From: Nioella halotolerans
GTDB lineage: Bacteria > Pseudomonadota > Alphaproteobacteria > Rhodobacterales > Rhodobacteraceae
Direction of reading: 5' to 3'
Length of the DNA: 64,000 bases
Assembly: GCA_003428585.1 (NCBI GenBank)
Contig: QVQC01000079.1
Coordinates: forward strand, 62,001 to 126,000
Within the stretch, counting starts at the first letter, position 1. The number at the start of each line of letters is the position of its first letter. The translations under genes and the position numbers were made by a program. This document shows, one piece after another, positions 17,260-26,104 of this stretch. The notes under the pieces are model-generated. The model was not told the DNA's origin and searched no databases. It saw only the letters and a program-made list of their open reading frames with translations.

Positions 17260-17307
17260 CGTTGCACGTGCAACGGTATTGACTTTTGTTGCAAGTGCAA
17301 CGATATC
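17260..17307 (+). promoter_or_regulatory. Promoter with two palindromic MarR-type operators
   Basis: Two near-identical palindromes occur: CGTTGCACGTGCAACG at 17260-17275 (perfect) and GTTGCAAGTGCAAC at 17288-17301 (one central mismatch), with centres 27 bp apart. A TTGACT -35 element (17279-17284) follows the first, and the second fills the 17-bp spacer before a weak GATATC -10 (17302-17307). A bound dimer at the second site would block RNA polymerase directly. The region separates the MarR gene from the operon starting at 17387. Confidence 0.8.
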
Positions 17308-17386
17308 AGGAGACAGGATCGGCGGGAAGGGGCCACGCGGCCGCACCGTCGCAAACGCGCACCAAACGGGGGGAGAGACCGGACCC

Positions 17387-18337
17387 ATGGCAAAAGCCTT
17401 CGCGTCCCAAGGGGACATGACCGAGAAAGAGATTTCGTTCACCGAGGTGGGTGAGGGGCTTTGGGCCTTCACCGCCGAGGGGGATCCCAATTCCGGCGTC
17501 ATCATCGGCGACGAGTCCGTGATGATCGTCGAGGCGCAGGCGACGCCGCGCCTTGCCAACAAGGTGATCGAGAAGGTGCGCACGGTCACCGACAAGCCGA
17601 TCAGCCACCTTGTGATGACCCATTACCACGCCGTGCGCGTTCTGGGCGCCTCGGCCTACGGGGCGGGGCAGGTCATCATGTCGGACACGGCGCGCGCCAT
17701 GGTGGTCGAGCGCGGGCAGGAGGACTGGGACAGCGAGTTCCAACGCTTTCCGCGCCTTTTCGAAGGCCATGAGAGCATCCCCGGCCTGACCTGGCCGACC
17801 ACGACCTTTTCCGATGCGATGACCGTCTATCTAGGCAACCGGCGGGTGGATATCATGCATCTGGGCCGCGCCCATACGGCCGGCGACGCGGTGATCCACG
17901 TGCCGGATCAGAACGTGATGTTCACCGGCGATATCGTCGAATACCACTCGGCCTGCTATTGCGGCGACGGGCACTTTTCCGATTGGGGCGACACGCTGGA
18001 CGCGATCAAGTGGTTCGACGTGGATGCCATCGCGCCGGGGCGCGGCGACGCGCTGGTCGGGCGCGAGATGGTCAATGCCGCCATCGAGAACACCCGCGAT
18101 TTCGTGGAGTCGACCTACAAGCCGGCGGCGCGCGTGGCCGCGAAGGGCGGCAGCCTGAAAGATGCGTGGGACGCGGTGCGCGAAGCCTGCGATCCGAAGT
18201 TCAGCGACTACGCGATCTACGAGCATTGCCTGCCCTTTAACGTGGCGCGCGCCTATGACGAGGCCCGCGGGATCGACACGCCGCGCATCTGGACGGCGCA
18301 GCGCGATATCGAGATGTGGGATCAGTTGCAGGCATAG
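17387..18337 (+). CDS. MBL-fold (metallo-beta-lactamase-like) protein with altered metal motif
   Basis: First gene of the homogentisate operon; 316 aa. The MBL fold is supported by Thr-His-Tyr-His (His79, His81), a later His in Leu-Gly-Arg-Ala-His-Thr (His163) and Asp in Phe-Thr-Gly-Asp (Asp182). The classical His-x-His-x-Asp-His motif is here His-Tyr-His-Ala-Val-Arg, so the Asp and third His that build the second metal site are replaced by Val83 and Arg84. It may therefore hold one metal or act on an unusual ester/thioester. Start at 17387 has a GGGGAGAG ribosome site. The substrate is unknown; the context suggests a hydrolase of an aromatic ester or lactone. Confidence 0.8.
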   Translation: MAKAFASQGDMTEKEISFTEVGEGLWAFTAEGDPNSGVIIGDESVMIVEAQATPRLANKVIEKVRTVTDKPISHLVMTHYHAVRVLGASAYGAGQVIMSDTARAMVVERGQEDWDSEFQRFPRLFEGHESIPGLTWPTTTFSDAMTVYLGNRRVDIMHLGRAHTAGDAVIHVPDQNVMFTGDIVEYHSACYCGDGHFSDWGDTLDAIKWFDVDAIAPGRGDALVGREMVNAAIENTRDFVESTYKPAARVAAKGGSLKDAWDAVREACDPKFSDYAIYEHCLPFNVARAYDEARGIDTPRIWTAQRDIEMWDQLQA

Positions 18338-18343
18338 GCGACG

Positions 18344-18859
18344 ATGCGTGATCCGTTCCTGACCATGGCCCTCAACAACGCTTGGGCGAACGCGACGCTT
18401 TACGGCGCGATTGCAGGGCTGTCGGCTGCGGATCTCGCGGCCCCGCGTCCGGGGTTCTTCCCGTCGCTCAAGGCCACGCTGAACCATATCTACGAGGTGG
18501 ATCTTTTCTACGTGGATGCGCTGGAGGCCGGGGGGCTTGGGCGGTCGGTCTATGACCGGGACACGATCGGCCGGGTGGCCGATCTTGCCGCGGCGCAGGC
18601 CGAGGTGGACCGGCGGTTGACCGCGTTCTGCCGGGAGCTGGTGCCCGCGACGCTGGACGAGAGCCGGGTGACCGAGCGCCGCGAGGGGCCGGTGGCGGAA
18701 AAGGTGGGCGCGCTTCTGCTGCACCTGTTCCAACACCAGATCCACCACCGGGGGCAGGCCCACACGATGGTGGCGGAGGCCGGGATCGCGCCGCCGCAAC
18801 TGGACGATTTCCATCTTGAATATGGCCGCGTTCCAAGTGCCGCAGCCTATTGGACATGA
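18344..18859 (+). CDS. DinB-fold (YfiT-like) putative metalloenzyme
   Basis: Four-helix-bundle protein of 171 aa in the DinB/YfiT superfamily, which includes mycothiol- or bacillithiol-dependent enzymes such as maleylpyruvate isomerase. The three metal-binding histidines are apparent: His48 in Leu-Asn-His-Ile-Tyr and His131/His135 within a C-terminal His-Gln-Ile-His-His segment. It starts 6 nt after the MBL gene and its end is followed within 20 nt by the monooxygenase. Its role is not known. Given its neighbours it could be an isomerase or a hydrolase acting on a pathway intermediate; the zeta-class isomerase further along may make an isomerase role redundant. Confidence 0.8.
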   Translation: MRDPFLTMALNNAWANATLYGAIAGLSAADLAAPRPGFFPSLKATLNHIYEVDLFYVDALEAGGLGRSVYDRDTIGRVADLAAAQAEVDRRLTAFCRELVPATLDESRVTERREGPVAEKVGALLLHLFQHQIHHRGQAHTMVAEAGIAPPQLDDFHLEYGRVPSAAAYWT

Positions 18860-18878
18860 TCCTCGGGAGGGGGAAACG

Positions 18879-20495
18879 ATGAACCAGATGAGTGACAAGA
18901 AGATCTTCGAGGTGCCGCTCTATGCCTACGAACGGTCGCCGGATCAGGATGCCGAGGCACCCGTGCGCCACAAGGCGGTGGTGATCGGGGCCGGGCCGAT
19001 CGGCCTTGGCGCGGCCATAGACCTTGCGCAGCAGGGGGTCGAGGTCGTCGTTCTGGACGACAATGACAAGGTCAGTTTCGGCAGCCGCGCGGTGTGCTAC
19101 GCCAAGCGGTCGCTGGAAATCCTCGACCGGCTGGGCTGCGGGCGCGAGATGGTGGAAAAGGGCGTGAAGTGGAACCTCGGCAAGGTTTTCTTCGACGAGC
19201 GGAAGGTCTACGAATTCAACCTGCTGCCCGAAACGGGCCATGATTTCCCGGCCTTCATCAACCTGCAGCAATACTATCTCGAACAATATCTCGTGGACCG
19301 CGTGCGGGAGATGCAGGATGCCGGCGCCCGGATCGAGATCCGGGGGCTGAACAAGGTGCTGCGGGTCGCCGACAAGGGCGACCACGTCGATCTGCTGGTC
19401 GATACGCCGGACGGTGAATACCCGGTGCAGGCGGAGTGGCTGATTGCCTGCGACGGGGCCATGTCGCCCACGCGCAGCATGATGGGGCTGGATTTCGTGG
19501 GCCGCGTCTTCGAGGACAACTTCCTGATCGCCGACGTGGTGATGGAGGCCGATTTCCCCACTGAGCGCTGGTTCTGGTTCGATCCGCCCTTCAACCGGGG
19601 CCAGTCGGCGCTTCTGCACAAGCAGCCCGACGGCGTCTGGCGCATCGACCTGCAGCTTGGCTGGGACATCGACAAGGACGAAGAGAAGAAGCCGGAAAAC
19701 GTCATTCCGCGCCTCAAGGCGATGCTGGGCGAGGATGTGAAGTTCGAGCTGGAATGGGTTTCCATCTACACGTTCCAGTGTCGGCGGATGGAAAAGTTCC
19801 GCCACAACCGGGTGATCTTTGCCGGCGACGCGGCCCATCAGGTCAGCCCGTTCGGCGCGCGCGGCGCGAATTCCGGGCTTCAGGACACCGACAACCTCGC
19901 ATGGAAGCTGAAACTGGTGATGGAGGGCACGGCGCCGGAAAGCCTGCTGGACAGTTACGATGCCGAGCGCATCCACGGCGCCGATGAAAACATCCTGAAT
20001 TCCAGCCGCTCGACCGACTTCATCACCCCGAAATCGGAAATGAGCCGTATCCTGCGCGACGCGGTGCTGGACCTGAGCGAACATTACGAATTTGCCCGGC
20101 CGCTGGTGAATTCGGGCCGCCTGTCGATGCCATGCACCTATGACGGGTCGCCCCTGAACACGCCCGACGCGTTGCCCGGTGGTCCGTCGCGGTCGCGCCC
20201 CGGCAGTCCCTGCGCCGATGCGCCGCTGGGCGAGGTCTACCTGCTGCCCCGGCTTGGCGGGCGTTTCACGTTGCTGACCATCGGGGCCGAGGCGCCGGAA
20301 AGCCTTTCGGTCGACGGGCTGGAGGTTGACCGGCTGGCGGTGGAGGCAACACCGGACATCCGGGCGCGGTATCTGGGCGAGGCGGAAAGCGCCGTCTACC
20401 TCATCCGCCCCGACCAGCACGTTGCCGCGCGCTGGCCGTCCTATGACGCGGGCGCCGTCGAGGCCGCCCTCAACCGTGCCATCGGCAAGGAGTAA
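18879..20495 (+). CDS. FAD-dependent aromatic monooxygenase (MhpA/MhaA-like)
   Basis: Group-A flavoprotein hydroxylase, 538 aa. It has the FAD-binding Gly-Ala-Gly-Pro-Ile-Gly (residues 37-42), the Asp-Gly motif in Ala-Cys-Asp-Gly-Ala-Met-Ser-Pro-Thr-Arg, the second FAD motif Phe-Ala-Gly-Asp-Ala-Ala-His, and a C-terminal thioredoxin-like domain as in phenol and 3-(3-hydroxyphenyl)propionate hydroxylases. The ATG at 18879 has a GGGAGGGGG ribosome site. The downstream genes encode a complete homogentisate ring-cleavage pathway, so the product is probably homogentisate. 3-hydroxyphenylacetate is the favoured substrate, by analogy to MhaA of Pseudomonas putida; this is inference. Confidence 0.83.
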   Translation: MNQMSDKKIFEVPLYAYERSPDQDAEAPVRHKAVVIGAGPIGLGAAIDLAQQGVEVVVLDDNDKVSFGSRAVCYAKRSLEILDRLGCGREMVEKGVKWNLGKVFFDERKVYEFNLLPETGHDFPAFINLQQYYLEQYLVDRVREMQDAGARIEIRGLNKVLRVADKGDHVDLLVDTPDGEYPVQAEWLIACDGAMSPTRSMMGLDFVGRVFEDNFLIADVVMEADFPTERWFWFDPPFNRGQSALLHKQPDGVWRIDLQLGWDIDKDEEKKPENVIPRLKAMLGEDVKFELEWVSIYTFQCRRMEKFRHNRVIFAGDAAHQVSPFGARGANSGLQDTDNLAWKLKLVMEGTAPESLLDSYDAERIHGADENILNSSRSTDFITPKSEMSRILRDAVLDLSEHYEFARPLVNSGRLSMPCTYDGSPLNTPDALPGGPSRSRPGSPCADAPLGEVYLLPRLGGRFTLLTIGAEAPESLSVDGLEVDRLAVEATPDIRARYLGEAESAVYLIRPDQHVAARWPSYDAGAVEAALNRAIGKE

Positions 20496-20499
20496 GCCC

Positions 20500-20706
20500 A
20501 TGTCCACCCTGACCCTGAGCCCGAACATTCCCGGCGCGGATGATTTCTACGCCGAGCTTCTGGCCGCCCACGAGGGCCTGACCAACGCCGAGAGCGATGC
20601 GCTGAACGCCCGGCTGGTGCTGGTGCTGGCCAACCATATCGGCGACCGCGCGGTGCTGTCCGAAGCGCTTCAGGCCGCCATGCTCAAAGAGGAGGAAACA
20701 GCATGA
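20500..20706 (+). CDS. DUF2783 small protein, candidate hydroxylase coupling subunit
   Basis: A 68-aa protein that starts 4 nt after the monooxygenase stop and overlaps the VOC gene by 4 nt (ATGA at 20703). It is mainly helical with no cysteines, no signal peptide and no membrane segment. I place it in the DUF2783 family by memory. In Pseudomonas putida U, 3-hydroxyphenylacetate 6-hydroxylase consists of the flavoprotein MhaA and a coupling protein of similar small size, MhaB, encoded directly downstream. The size and position here fit that pairing. Sequence identity with MhaB could not be checked. Confidence 0.72.
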   Translation: MSTLTLSPNIPGADDFYAELLAAHEGLTNAESDALNARLVLVLANHIGDRAVLSEALQAAMLKEEETA

Positions 20707-21245
20707 AGATCGACCAGATTCACCACGTCGCCTATCGTTGCAAGGACGCGAAAGAGACGGTCGAGTGGTATGGGAAGATGCTCAACATGGATTTCGTGCT
20801 GGCCATCGCCGAGGACCGCGTGCCCTCGACCCATGAACCCGACCCTTACATGCATGTCTTTCTCGATGCCGGGAGCGACAATGTGCTGGCCTTCTTCGAA
20901 CTGCCGACCAAGCCGGAGATGGGCCGCGACCCGAACACGCCCGAATGGGTGCAGCACATCGCCTTCAAGGTGAAGGACCGCGACGAATTGCTAACCTTCA
21001 AGGAGCATCTGGAAGCCAACGGCGTCGAGGTTCTGGGCGTCACCGATCACTCGCTCTTCCATTCGATCTACTTCTTCGATCCCAGCGGGCATCGCGTCGA
21101 ACTGGCCTGCCCGGACTCCGAGGAAGAGGCGTTGCTGAAACGCATGGACGCGGTGAAATGGGACATGCTTGAAGAATGGTCGCAGACCAAGCGGGCGCCG
21201 AAACACGCCGACTGGCTGCATGCCAAGGAACTCGGCAAGGCCTGA
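20703..21245 (+). CDS. VOC-family (glyoxalase / extradiol dioxygenase fold) protein
   Basis: Vicinal-oxygen-chelate protein, 180 aa, with the expected paired beta-alpha-beta modules. Candidate metal ligands are His in Ile-His-His-Val-Ala (residues 7-8), His in Val-Gln-His-Ile-Ala (about 82) and Glu in His-Arg-Val-Glu-Leu (about 132), the usual His-His-Glu set. The C-terminal tail is rich in charged residues. It is translationally coupled to the DUF2783 gene. It may be a ring-cleavage or lyase enzyme, or an accessory step of the pathway; the substrate cannot be read from sequence. Confidence 0.82.
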   Translation: MKIDQIHHVAYRCKDAKETVEWYGKMLNMDFVLAIAEDRVPSTHEPDPYMHVFLDAGSDNVLAFFELPTKPEMGRDPNTPEWVQHIAFKVKDRDELLTFKEHLEANGVEVLGVTDHSLFHSIYFFDPSGHRVELACPDSEEEALLKRMDAVKWDMLEEWSQTKRAPKHADWLHAKELGKA

Positions 21246-21311
21246 GATTCACGCTGCGCGCCCCGGGGCGGAGGAGGCCCCGCGCGCGGCCCGACGACAA
21301 GGAAACGCGCA

Positions 21312-22670
21312 ATGACGACCCATGACCTGCCCGCCGGGATGGTGACAGCCGCCACCCGCGCCAATGACCTGCAATACATGCCCGGGTTCGGCAATGACTT
21401 CGAGACCGAGGCCCTGCCCGGTGCCTTGCCACAGGGGCAGAACAGCCCGCAGAAATGCAATTACGGGCTATACGGCGAACAACTGTCGGGCACGGCGTTC
21501 ACCGCGCCGAGCCATCAAAACGAGCGGACGTGGTGCTACCGCATCCGTCCTTCGGTGAAGCATTCGGGGCGCTACACGAAGATCGACCTGCCCTATTGGA
21601 AATCCGCACCGCATGTGGACCCGGACGTGATTTCGCTCGGCCAGTACCGCTGGGATCCTGTGCCGCATTCCGACGCCGGGCTGACCTGGCTGACCGGCAT
21701 GCGCACGATGACCACGGCGGGCGATGTGAACACGCAGGTGGGCATGGCGAGCCATGTCTACCTTGTCACCGAGTCGATGCAGGATGCCTATTTCTACTCG
21801 GCCGACAGCGAATTGCTGGTGGTGCCGCAAGAGGGGCGGCTGCGCTTCTGCACCGAACTGGGCGTGATCGACCTCGCCCCGCAGGAGATTGCCATCCTGC
21901 CGCGCGGTCTGGTCTACCGGGTGGAGGTGCTGGACGGCCCCTGCCGCGGCTTCGTCTGCGAGAATTACGGCCAGAAATTCGACCTGCCGGGGCGCGGGCC
22001 GATCGGCGCCAACTGCATGGCGAACCGCCGCGATTTCAAGACGCCCGTTGCCGCCTTCGAGGACCGCGAGGTGCCCTCCACCCTGACCATCAAGTGGTGC
22101 GGCCAGTTCCACGAAACGCGGATCGGGCACAGCCCGCTGGACGTGGTGGCGTGGCACGGCAACTACGCGCCGGTGAAATACGACCTGACCACCTATTGCC
22201 CGGTTGGCGCGATCCTGTTCGACCATCCCGACCCGTCGATCTTCACCGTGCTGACCGCGCCCTCCGGCGTCGAGGGCACCGCCAATATCGACTTCGTGCT
22301 TTTCCGCGAACGCTGGATGGTGGCCGAGGATACCTTCCGCCCGCCATGGTACCACAAGAACGTGATGAGCGAGCTGATGGGCAATATCTACGGCCAGTAT
22401 GATGCCAAGCCGCAGGGCTTCGTGCCGGGCGGCATGTCCTTGCACAACATGATGCTGCCGCACGGGCCGGACAAGACGGCGTTCGAGGGTGCGTCGAACG
22501 CGGACCTGAAGCCCGAGAAGCTGGACAACACGATGTCCTTCATGTTCGAGACCCGCTTTCCGCAGCACCTGACGGCCTTCGCGGCAACACAAGCCCCGCT
22601 TCAGGACGATTATATCGATTGCTGGGACAGTCTGGAAAAGAAGTTCGACGGCACGCCCGGTCTGAAGTAG
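21312..22670 (+). CDS. hmgA: Homogentisate 1,2-dioxygenase
   Basis: Fe(II) enzyme that opens homogentisate to maleylacetoacetate. The 452-aa protein begins with the hallmark Tyr-Met-Pro-Gly-Phe-Gly-Asn block (residues 19-25), followed by [17 protein letters not shown], and the C-terminal metal-site region [13 protein letters not shown]. Length is normal. The leader 21255-21287 contains a GC-rich inverted repeat (GCGCG..GGGGC with GCCCCGCGC). It lies in one strand-run with the MBL-to-VOC genes upstream and maiA and the hydrolase downstream. Confidence 0.96.
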   Translation: MTTHDLPAGMVTAATRANDLQYMPGFGNDFETEALPGALPQGQNSPQKCNYGLYGEQLSGTAFTAPSHQNERTWCYRIRPSVKHSGRYTKIDLPYWKSAPHVDPDVISLGQYRWDPVPHSDAGLTWLTGMRTMTTAGDVNTQVGMASHVYLVTESMQDAYFYSADSELLVVPQEGRLRFCTELGVIDLAPQEIAILPRGLVYRVEVLDGPCRGFVCENYGQKFDLPGRGPIGANCMANRRDFKTPVAAFEDREVPSTLTIKWCGQFHETRIGHSPLDVVAWHGNYAPVKYDLTTYCPVGAILFDHPDPSIFTVLTAPSGVEGTANIDFVLFRERWMVAEDTFRPPWYHKNVMSELMGNIYGQYDAKPQGFVPGGMSLHNMMLPHGPDKTAFEGASNADLKPEKLDNTMSFMFETRFPQHLTAFAATQAPLQDDYIDCWDSLEKKFDGTPGLK

Positions 22671-22734
22671 CGTGACCCGGAATTCGCGACGAATTTCGGG
22701 CCAATTCCTGCGCAGAGATTTGGGCGAGGCGAAG

Positions 22735-23367
22735 ATGACGCTTTACAGCTACTGGCGGTCCACGACCGCCTTCCGGGTGCGGATCGCGCTGAACCTCAAG
22801 GGGCTGCCCTACGAGACGGCCCCGGTGAACCTTGTCGCCGGGGAACAGCGGGCGCCGGGCCATGTCGCGCTGAACCCGGTCGCCGGGGTGCCGGTGCTGG
22901 TGCTGGGGGATGGCACTACCCTGACGCAATCGCTGGCGATCATCGACTACCTTGAGGCGGTCGCGCCGGACCCCGCGCTGCTGCCCGCCGATCCGCTGGC
23001 CCGCGCAAGGGTGCTGGCGGCGGCGCATGTCATTGCCATGGACATTCACCCGGTCAACAACCTCAAGGTCGGGGCGCGGCTGAAATCCGAGCATGGCCTG
23101 ACGCAGGAAGACTGGGTCGCGTGGATGCGGCACTGGATGGAAAAGGGACTGGCGGCCTATCGGGCGCTGCTGCCCGCGGGGCCGGTCTTCAGTTTCGGGG
23201 ACCAGCCCGACCTTGCCGACATCTGCCTTGTTGCGCAGCTTTACAATGCCCATAGATGGGGGGTGGACCTTGGGCCTTTCCCCCGCCTGAGAGAGATCGA
23301 GCGCGCGGCGCTGGCCCTGCCGGCCTTCGACGCGGCGCGCCCCGAAAACCAACCCGATGCCGAGTGA
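22735..23367 (+). CDS. maiA: Maleylacetoacetate isomerase (zeta-class GST)
   Basis: Glutathione-dependent cis-trans isomerisation of maleylacetoacetate to fumarylacetoacetate. The 210-aa protein has the zeta-class N-terminal region Tyr-Trp-Arg-Ser-Thr-Thr-Ala-Phe-Arg-Val-Arg-Ile-Ala-Leu-Asn-Leu-Lys-Gly. The textbook Ser-Ser-Cys motif reads Ser-Thr-Thr here, so the usual cysteine is missing; bacterial variants without it are known to me, so function is still likely. The ATG at 22735 follows GGCGAGGCGAAG. It ends 7 nt before the chosen start of the fumarylacetoacetase gene. Confidence 0.88.
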   Translation: MTLYSYWRSTTAFRVRIALNLKGLPYETAPVNLVAGEQRAPGHVALNPVAGVPVLVLGDGTTLTQSLAIIDYLEAVAPDPALLPADPLARARVLAAAHVIAMDIHPVNNLKVGARLKSEHGLTQEDWVAWMRHWMEKGLAAYRALLPAGPVFSFGDQPDLADICLVAQLYNAHRWGVDLGPFPRLREIERAALALPAFDAARPENQPDAE

Positions 23368-23374
23368 GGACGAG

Positions 23375-24634
23375 ATGACCGGATTGCGCCAAAGCTGGGT
23401 CGAAAGCGCCAACGACCCCGAGACCGATTTTCCCCTGAACAACCTGCCTTACGGCGTGTTCTCGACCGAGGGCAGCGCTCCGCGCTGCGGCGTGGCGATC
23501 GGGGACATGGTGCTTGACGTGGCGGGGCTGGAGGCCGAGGGCATCCTGAGCGCCGGCGACCCGCCGGTCTTTTCCAGGCCGTCGTGGAACGCCTTCATGG
23601 AACTGGGGCCGGAGGGCTGGACCGGGTTCCGCGCGGCGCTTATGGCGCTTCTGAAGACGGGCTCGCCGATGCGCGGCCGGGTGGAACCGTTCCTTGTGCC
23701 GCTGGACACGGTGCGCATGCACATGCCCTTCGACGTGGCCGAGTACACCGATTTCTATGCCGGGCGGAACCATGCCACCAATGTCGGCACCATGTTCCGC
23801 GGGGCCGAGAACGCGCTGCCGCCGAACTGGCTGCATATTCCGATCGGCTATAATGGGCGCGCCTCCTCGGTGATGGTGTCGGGCACGGATGTGCGCCGGC
23901 CGTGGGGGCAATTGAAAAGCCCCGAGATGGAGGCGCCGGTCTTCGCGCCCTGCAAGCGATTTGATCTTGAACTGGAGATGGGGGCCATCGTCGGCGTGCC
24001 GTCGCAGGGGCCGGTGAGCGTGCAGGAGGCCGATGACATGATCTTCGGCTACGTCCTTCTGAACGACTGGTCGGCGCGCGATATCCAGGCCTGGGAATAC
24101 CAGCCGCTGGGCCCGTTTCAGGCCAAGGCGACGGCGACCTCGATCTCGCCATGGATCGTGACCAAGGCAGCGCTGGAGCCGTTCCGCACCTCGACGCCCG
24201 CGCGTGAGAAGGAGCTTCTGCCCTACCTGCGCGAACCGGGGCCGATGATCTATGACATCGACCTGATGGTGACGCTGGCGCCGGAGGGCGGGGTGCCCAC
24301 GGTCATCGCCGAGACCAATTATAACGAGATGTACTATTCCGCTGCCCAGCAACTGGCGCATCACACGACATCGGGCTGCCCGATGCGGGTGGGTGACCTG
24401 TTGGGGTCCGGCACGATTTCCGGGGCGGAGCCGCGCCAGCGGGGATCGCTTCTGGAACTTTCATGGGGCGGCAAGGAACCGGTGGCGCTGGATGGTGGCG
24501 CAGAGCGGTCGTTCCTCGAGGATGGCGATGTGTTGACGCTGCTGGGCGCGGCGCGGGGCGATGGGTTCCGCGTTGGGTTCGGCGCCTGCACGGGGCGGGT
24601 GCTGCCGGCGCTGGACGACCCCTATGCGCGATGA
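23375..24634 (+). CDS. fahA: Fumarylacetoacetase
   Basis: Hydrolyses fumarylacetoacetate to fumarate and acetoacetate, the last step of the module. The 419-aa protein has the long FAH form with an N-terminal SH3-like domain and the catalytic fold, including Phe-Tyr-Ala-Gly-Arg-Asn-His-Ala-Thr-Asn-Val-Gly, Leu-Glu-Met-Gly, and Leu-Leu-Asn-Asp-Trp-Ser-Ala-Arg-Asp-Ile-Gln. A start at 23357 would overlap maiA by 11 nt; the ATG at 23375 is preceded by a GAGGACGAG ribosome site and gives the usual Arg-Gln-Ser-Trp N-terminus, so it is preferred. Confidence 0.93.
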   Translation: MTGLRQSWVESANDPETDFPLNNLPYGVFSTEGSAPRCGVAIGDMVLDVAGLEAEGILSAGDPPVFSRPSWNAFMELGPEGWTGFRAALMALLKTGSPMRGRVEPFLVPLDTVRMHMPFDVAEYTDFYAGRNHATNVGTMFRGAENALPPNWLHIPIGYNGRASSVMVSGTDVRRPWGQLKSPEMEAPVFAPCKRFDLELEMGAIVGVPSQGPVSVQEADDMIFGYVLLNDWSARDIQAWEYQPLGPFQAKATATSISPWIVTKAALEPFRTSTPAREKELLPYLREPGPMIYDIDLMVTLAPEGGVPTVIAETNYNEMYYSAAQQLAHHTTSGCPMRVGDLLGSGTISGAEPRQRGSLLELSWGGKEPVALDGGAERSFLEDGDVLTLLGAARGDGFRVGFGACTGRVLPALDDPYAR

Positions 24635-24644
24635 CACGGCGGGC

Positions 24645-24667
24645 GTCGCCCCGCCTTGCGGGGCGAC
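24645..24667 (+). terminator. Hairpin at the end of the homogentisate operon
   Basis: A perfect 10-bp stem GTCGCCCCGC / GCGGGGCGAC with loop CTT begins 11 nt after the fahA stop codon. It lacks a T-run, so it may terminate weakly or protect the 3' end of the message. Confidence 0.65.
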
Positions 24668-24827
24668 CCGCGCGGCCATGCGTGCCGCGATCCCTGCCTG
24701 CAACCGGATACGTGGCCGGACATGCCCGAAACGGCCCAGTCGGCGCCTTGCGCGGCAGGCTGGGGTGTTACGAAAATGCAGAAATTGCGCGCATGGCCGT
24801 AACATTTTACTTGCAACGAATCACGCA

Positions 24828-24852
24828 ACCGCATAACCCGACCATGCGGTCA
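24828..24852. promoter_or_regulatory. Operator-like sequence upstream of the paaJ-paaABCDE operon
   Basis: The stretch 24831-24852 reads GCATAACCCGACCATGCGGTCA and matches 16 of 22 positions of the sequence at 34631-34652 in the other paa promoter. It also contains a perfect inverted repeat ACCGCAT / ATGCGGT with 9 nt between (24828-24850). Both sites approximate the palindrome ACCGACCGGTCGGT. It lies 36 nt before the thiolase ATG, a position fit for a repressor such as the TetR protein encoded at 31463-32059. Confidence 0.55.
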
Positions 24853-24887
24853 GCTATTTGTCAGACCCGAGAGAGGAACACGGCCAC

Positions 24888-26090
24888 ATGGACGCTTTCA
24901 TCTGCGACGCCACCCGGACACCGATCGGACGCTACGGCGGGGCTTTAAGCGCCGTTCGCGCGGATGATCTTGCGGCCCTGCCGATCACCGCGCTGATGGC
25001 ACGCAACCCCGGCGTCGACTGGGGGGCGCTTGATGACGTGATCTATGGCGATGCCAACCAGGCGGGCGAAGACAACCGCAACGTCGCGCGCATGGCGGCG
25101 CTGCTGGCCGGGCTGCCGGTCAGCGTGCCGGGCACAACGGTCAACCGGCTCTGCGCCTCCGGCATGGACGCGGTCGGCATGGCCGCGCGGGCGATCCGGG
25201 CCGGGGATTACGACCTGATGATTGCCGGCGGCGTCGAGAGCATGAGCCGCGCACCCTTCGTGATGCCCAAGGCGGACGCGGCTTTCTCACGCGCCAACGC
25301 GGTCTATGACACGACAATCGGCTGGCGCTTCGTCAATCCGAAGATGAAGGCGCAATACGGCACGGATTCGATGCCCGAGACCGCCGATAACGTGGCCGAG
25401 GATTACAACGTCTCGCGTGCCGGTCAGGACGCCTTCGCCGCCCGCAGCCAAGCCCGCTGGCAGGCTGCCGAGGCGGCCGGGGTCTTCGCCGAGGAGATCA
25501 CCCCGGTGACGATCCCGCAGCGCAAGGGCGACCCAATCACGGTCGATACCGACGAACACCCGCGCCCCGGCACCAGCGCCGAGAAGCTCGCCGGTTTGAA
25601 GGGCGTGAACGGCCCCGACAAGACGGTGACGGCGGGCAATGCCTCGGGCGTCAACGACGGCGCGGCGGCGCTTCTGATCGCCTCAACGGCGGCTGCGCAG
25701 GCGCAGGGGCTGACCCCGATGGCGCGCATCGTTGCCATGGCCGCGGCAGGGGTGGAGCCGCGTGTGATGGGCATCGGGCCGGTGCCGGCGACGCGCAAGG
25801 TGCTGGCCAAGGCGGGGCTCAGCATCGAGCAGATGGATGTGATAGAGTTGAACGAGGCCTTCGCGGCACAGGGGCTTGCCACCTTGCGCGAGCTGGGGGT
25901 GGCCGATGACGCGCCCCATGTGAACCCGAACGGGGGCGCTATCGCCATGGGCCACCCGCTGGGGATGAGTGGTGCGCGGCTGGTGCTGACGGCGGCCTAT
26001 CAATTGCAACGCACGGGCGGGCGCTACGCGCTGTGCACCATGTGCGTCGGCGTGGGGCAGGGCGTGGCCCTGATCCTTGAAAGACCCTGA
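24888..26090 (+). CDS. paaJ: 3-oxoadipyl-CoA / 3-oxo-5,6-dehydrosuberyl-CoA thiolase
   Basis: Acetyl-CoA acyltransferase of the phenylacetate (or beta-ketoadipate) pathway. The 400-aa protein has the thiolase triad Cys89 (Asn-Arg-Leu-Cys-Ala-Ser-Gly), His356 (Gly-His-Pro-Leu-Gly) and Cys386 (Thr-Met-Cys-Val-Gly). Its N-terminus and the Met-Pro-Lys-Ala-Asp region are those of PcaF/PaaJ proteins. It precedes paaA by 14 nt, which favours the phenylacetate role. The ATG at 24888 has an AGAGAGGAA ribosome site. Confidence 0.9.
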   Translation: MDAFICDATRTPIGRYGGALSAVRADDLAALPITALMARNPGVDWGALDDVIYGDANQAGEDNRNVARMAALLAGLPVSVPGTTVNRLCASGMDAVGMAARAIRAGDYDLMIAGGVESMSRAPFVMPKADAAFSRANAVYDTTIGWRFVNPKMKAQYGTDSMPETADNVAEDYNVSRAGQDAFAARSQARWQAAEAAGVFAEEITPVTIPQRKGDPITVDTDEHPRPGTSAEKLAGLKGVNGPDKTVTAGNASGVNDGAAALLIASTAAAQAQGLTPMARIVAMAAAGVEPRVMGIGPVPATRKVLAKAGLSIEQMDVIELNEAFAAQGLATLRELGVADDAPHVNPNGGAIAMGHPLGMSGARLVLTAAYQLQRTGGRYALCTMCVGVGQGVALILERP

Positions 26091-26104
26091 CGGAGGAGTC
26101 GAAC

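Noticed and set aside
18468..20528. 686-codon frame on the minus strand opposite the FAD monooxygenase
   Set aside because: Antisense to a gene with both FAD motifs; composition is low-complexity and it spans parts of three plus-strand genes.
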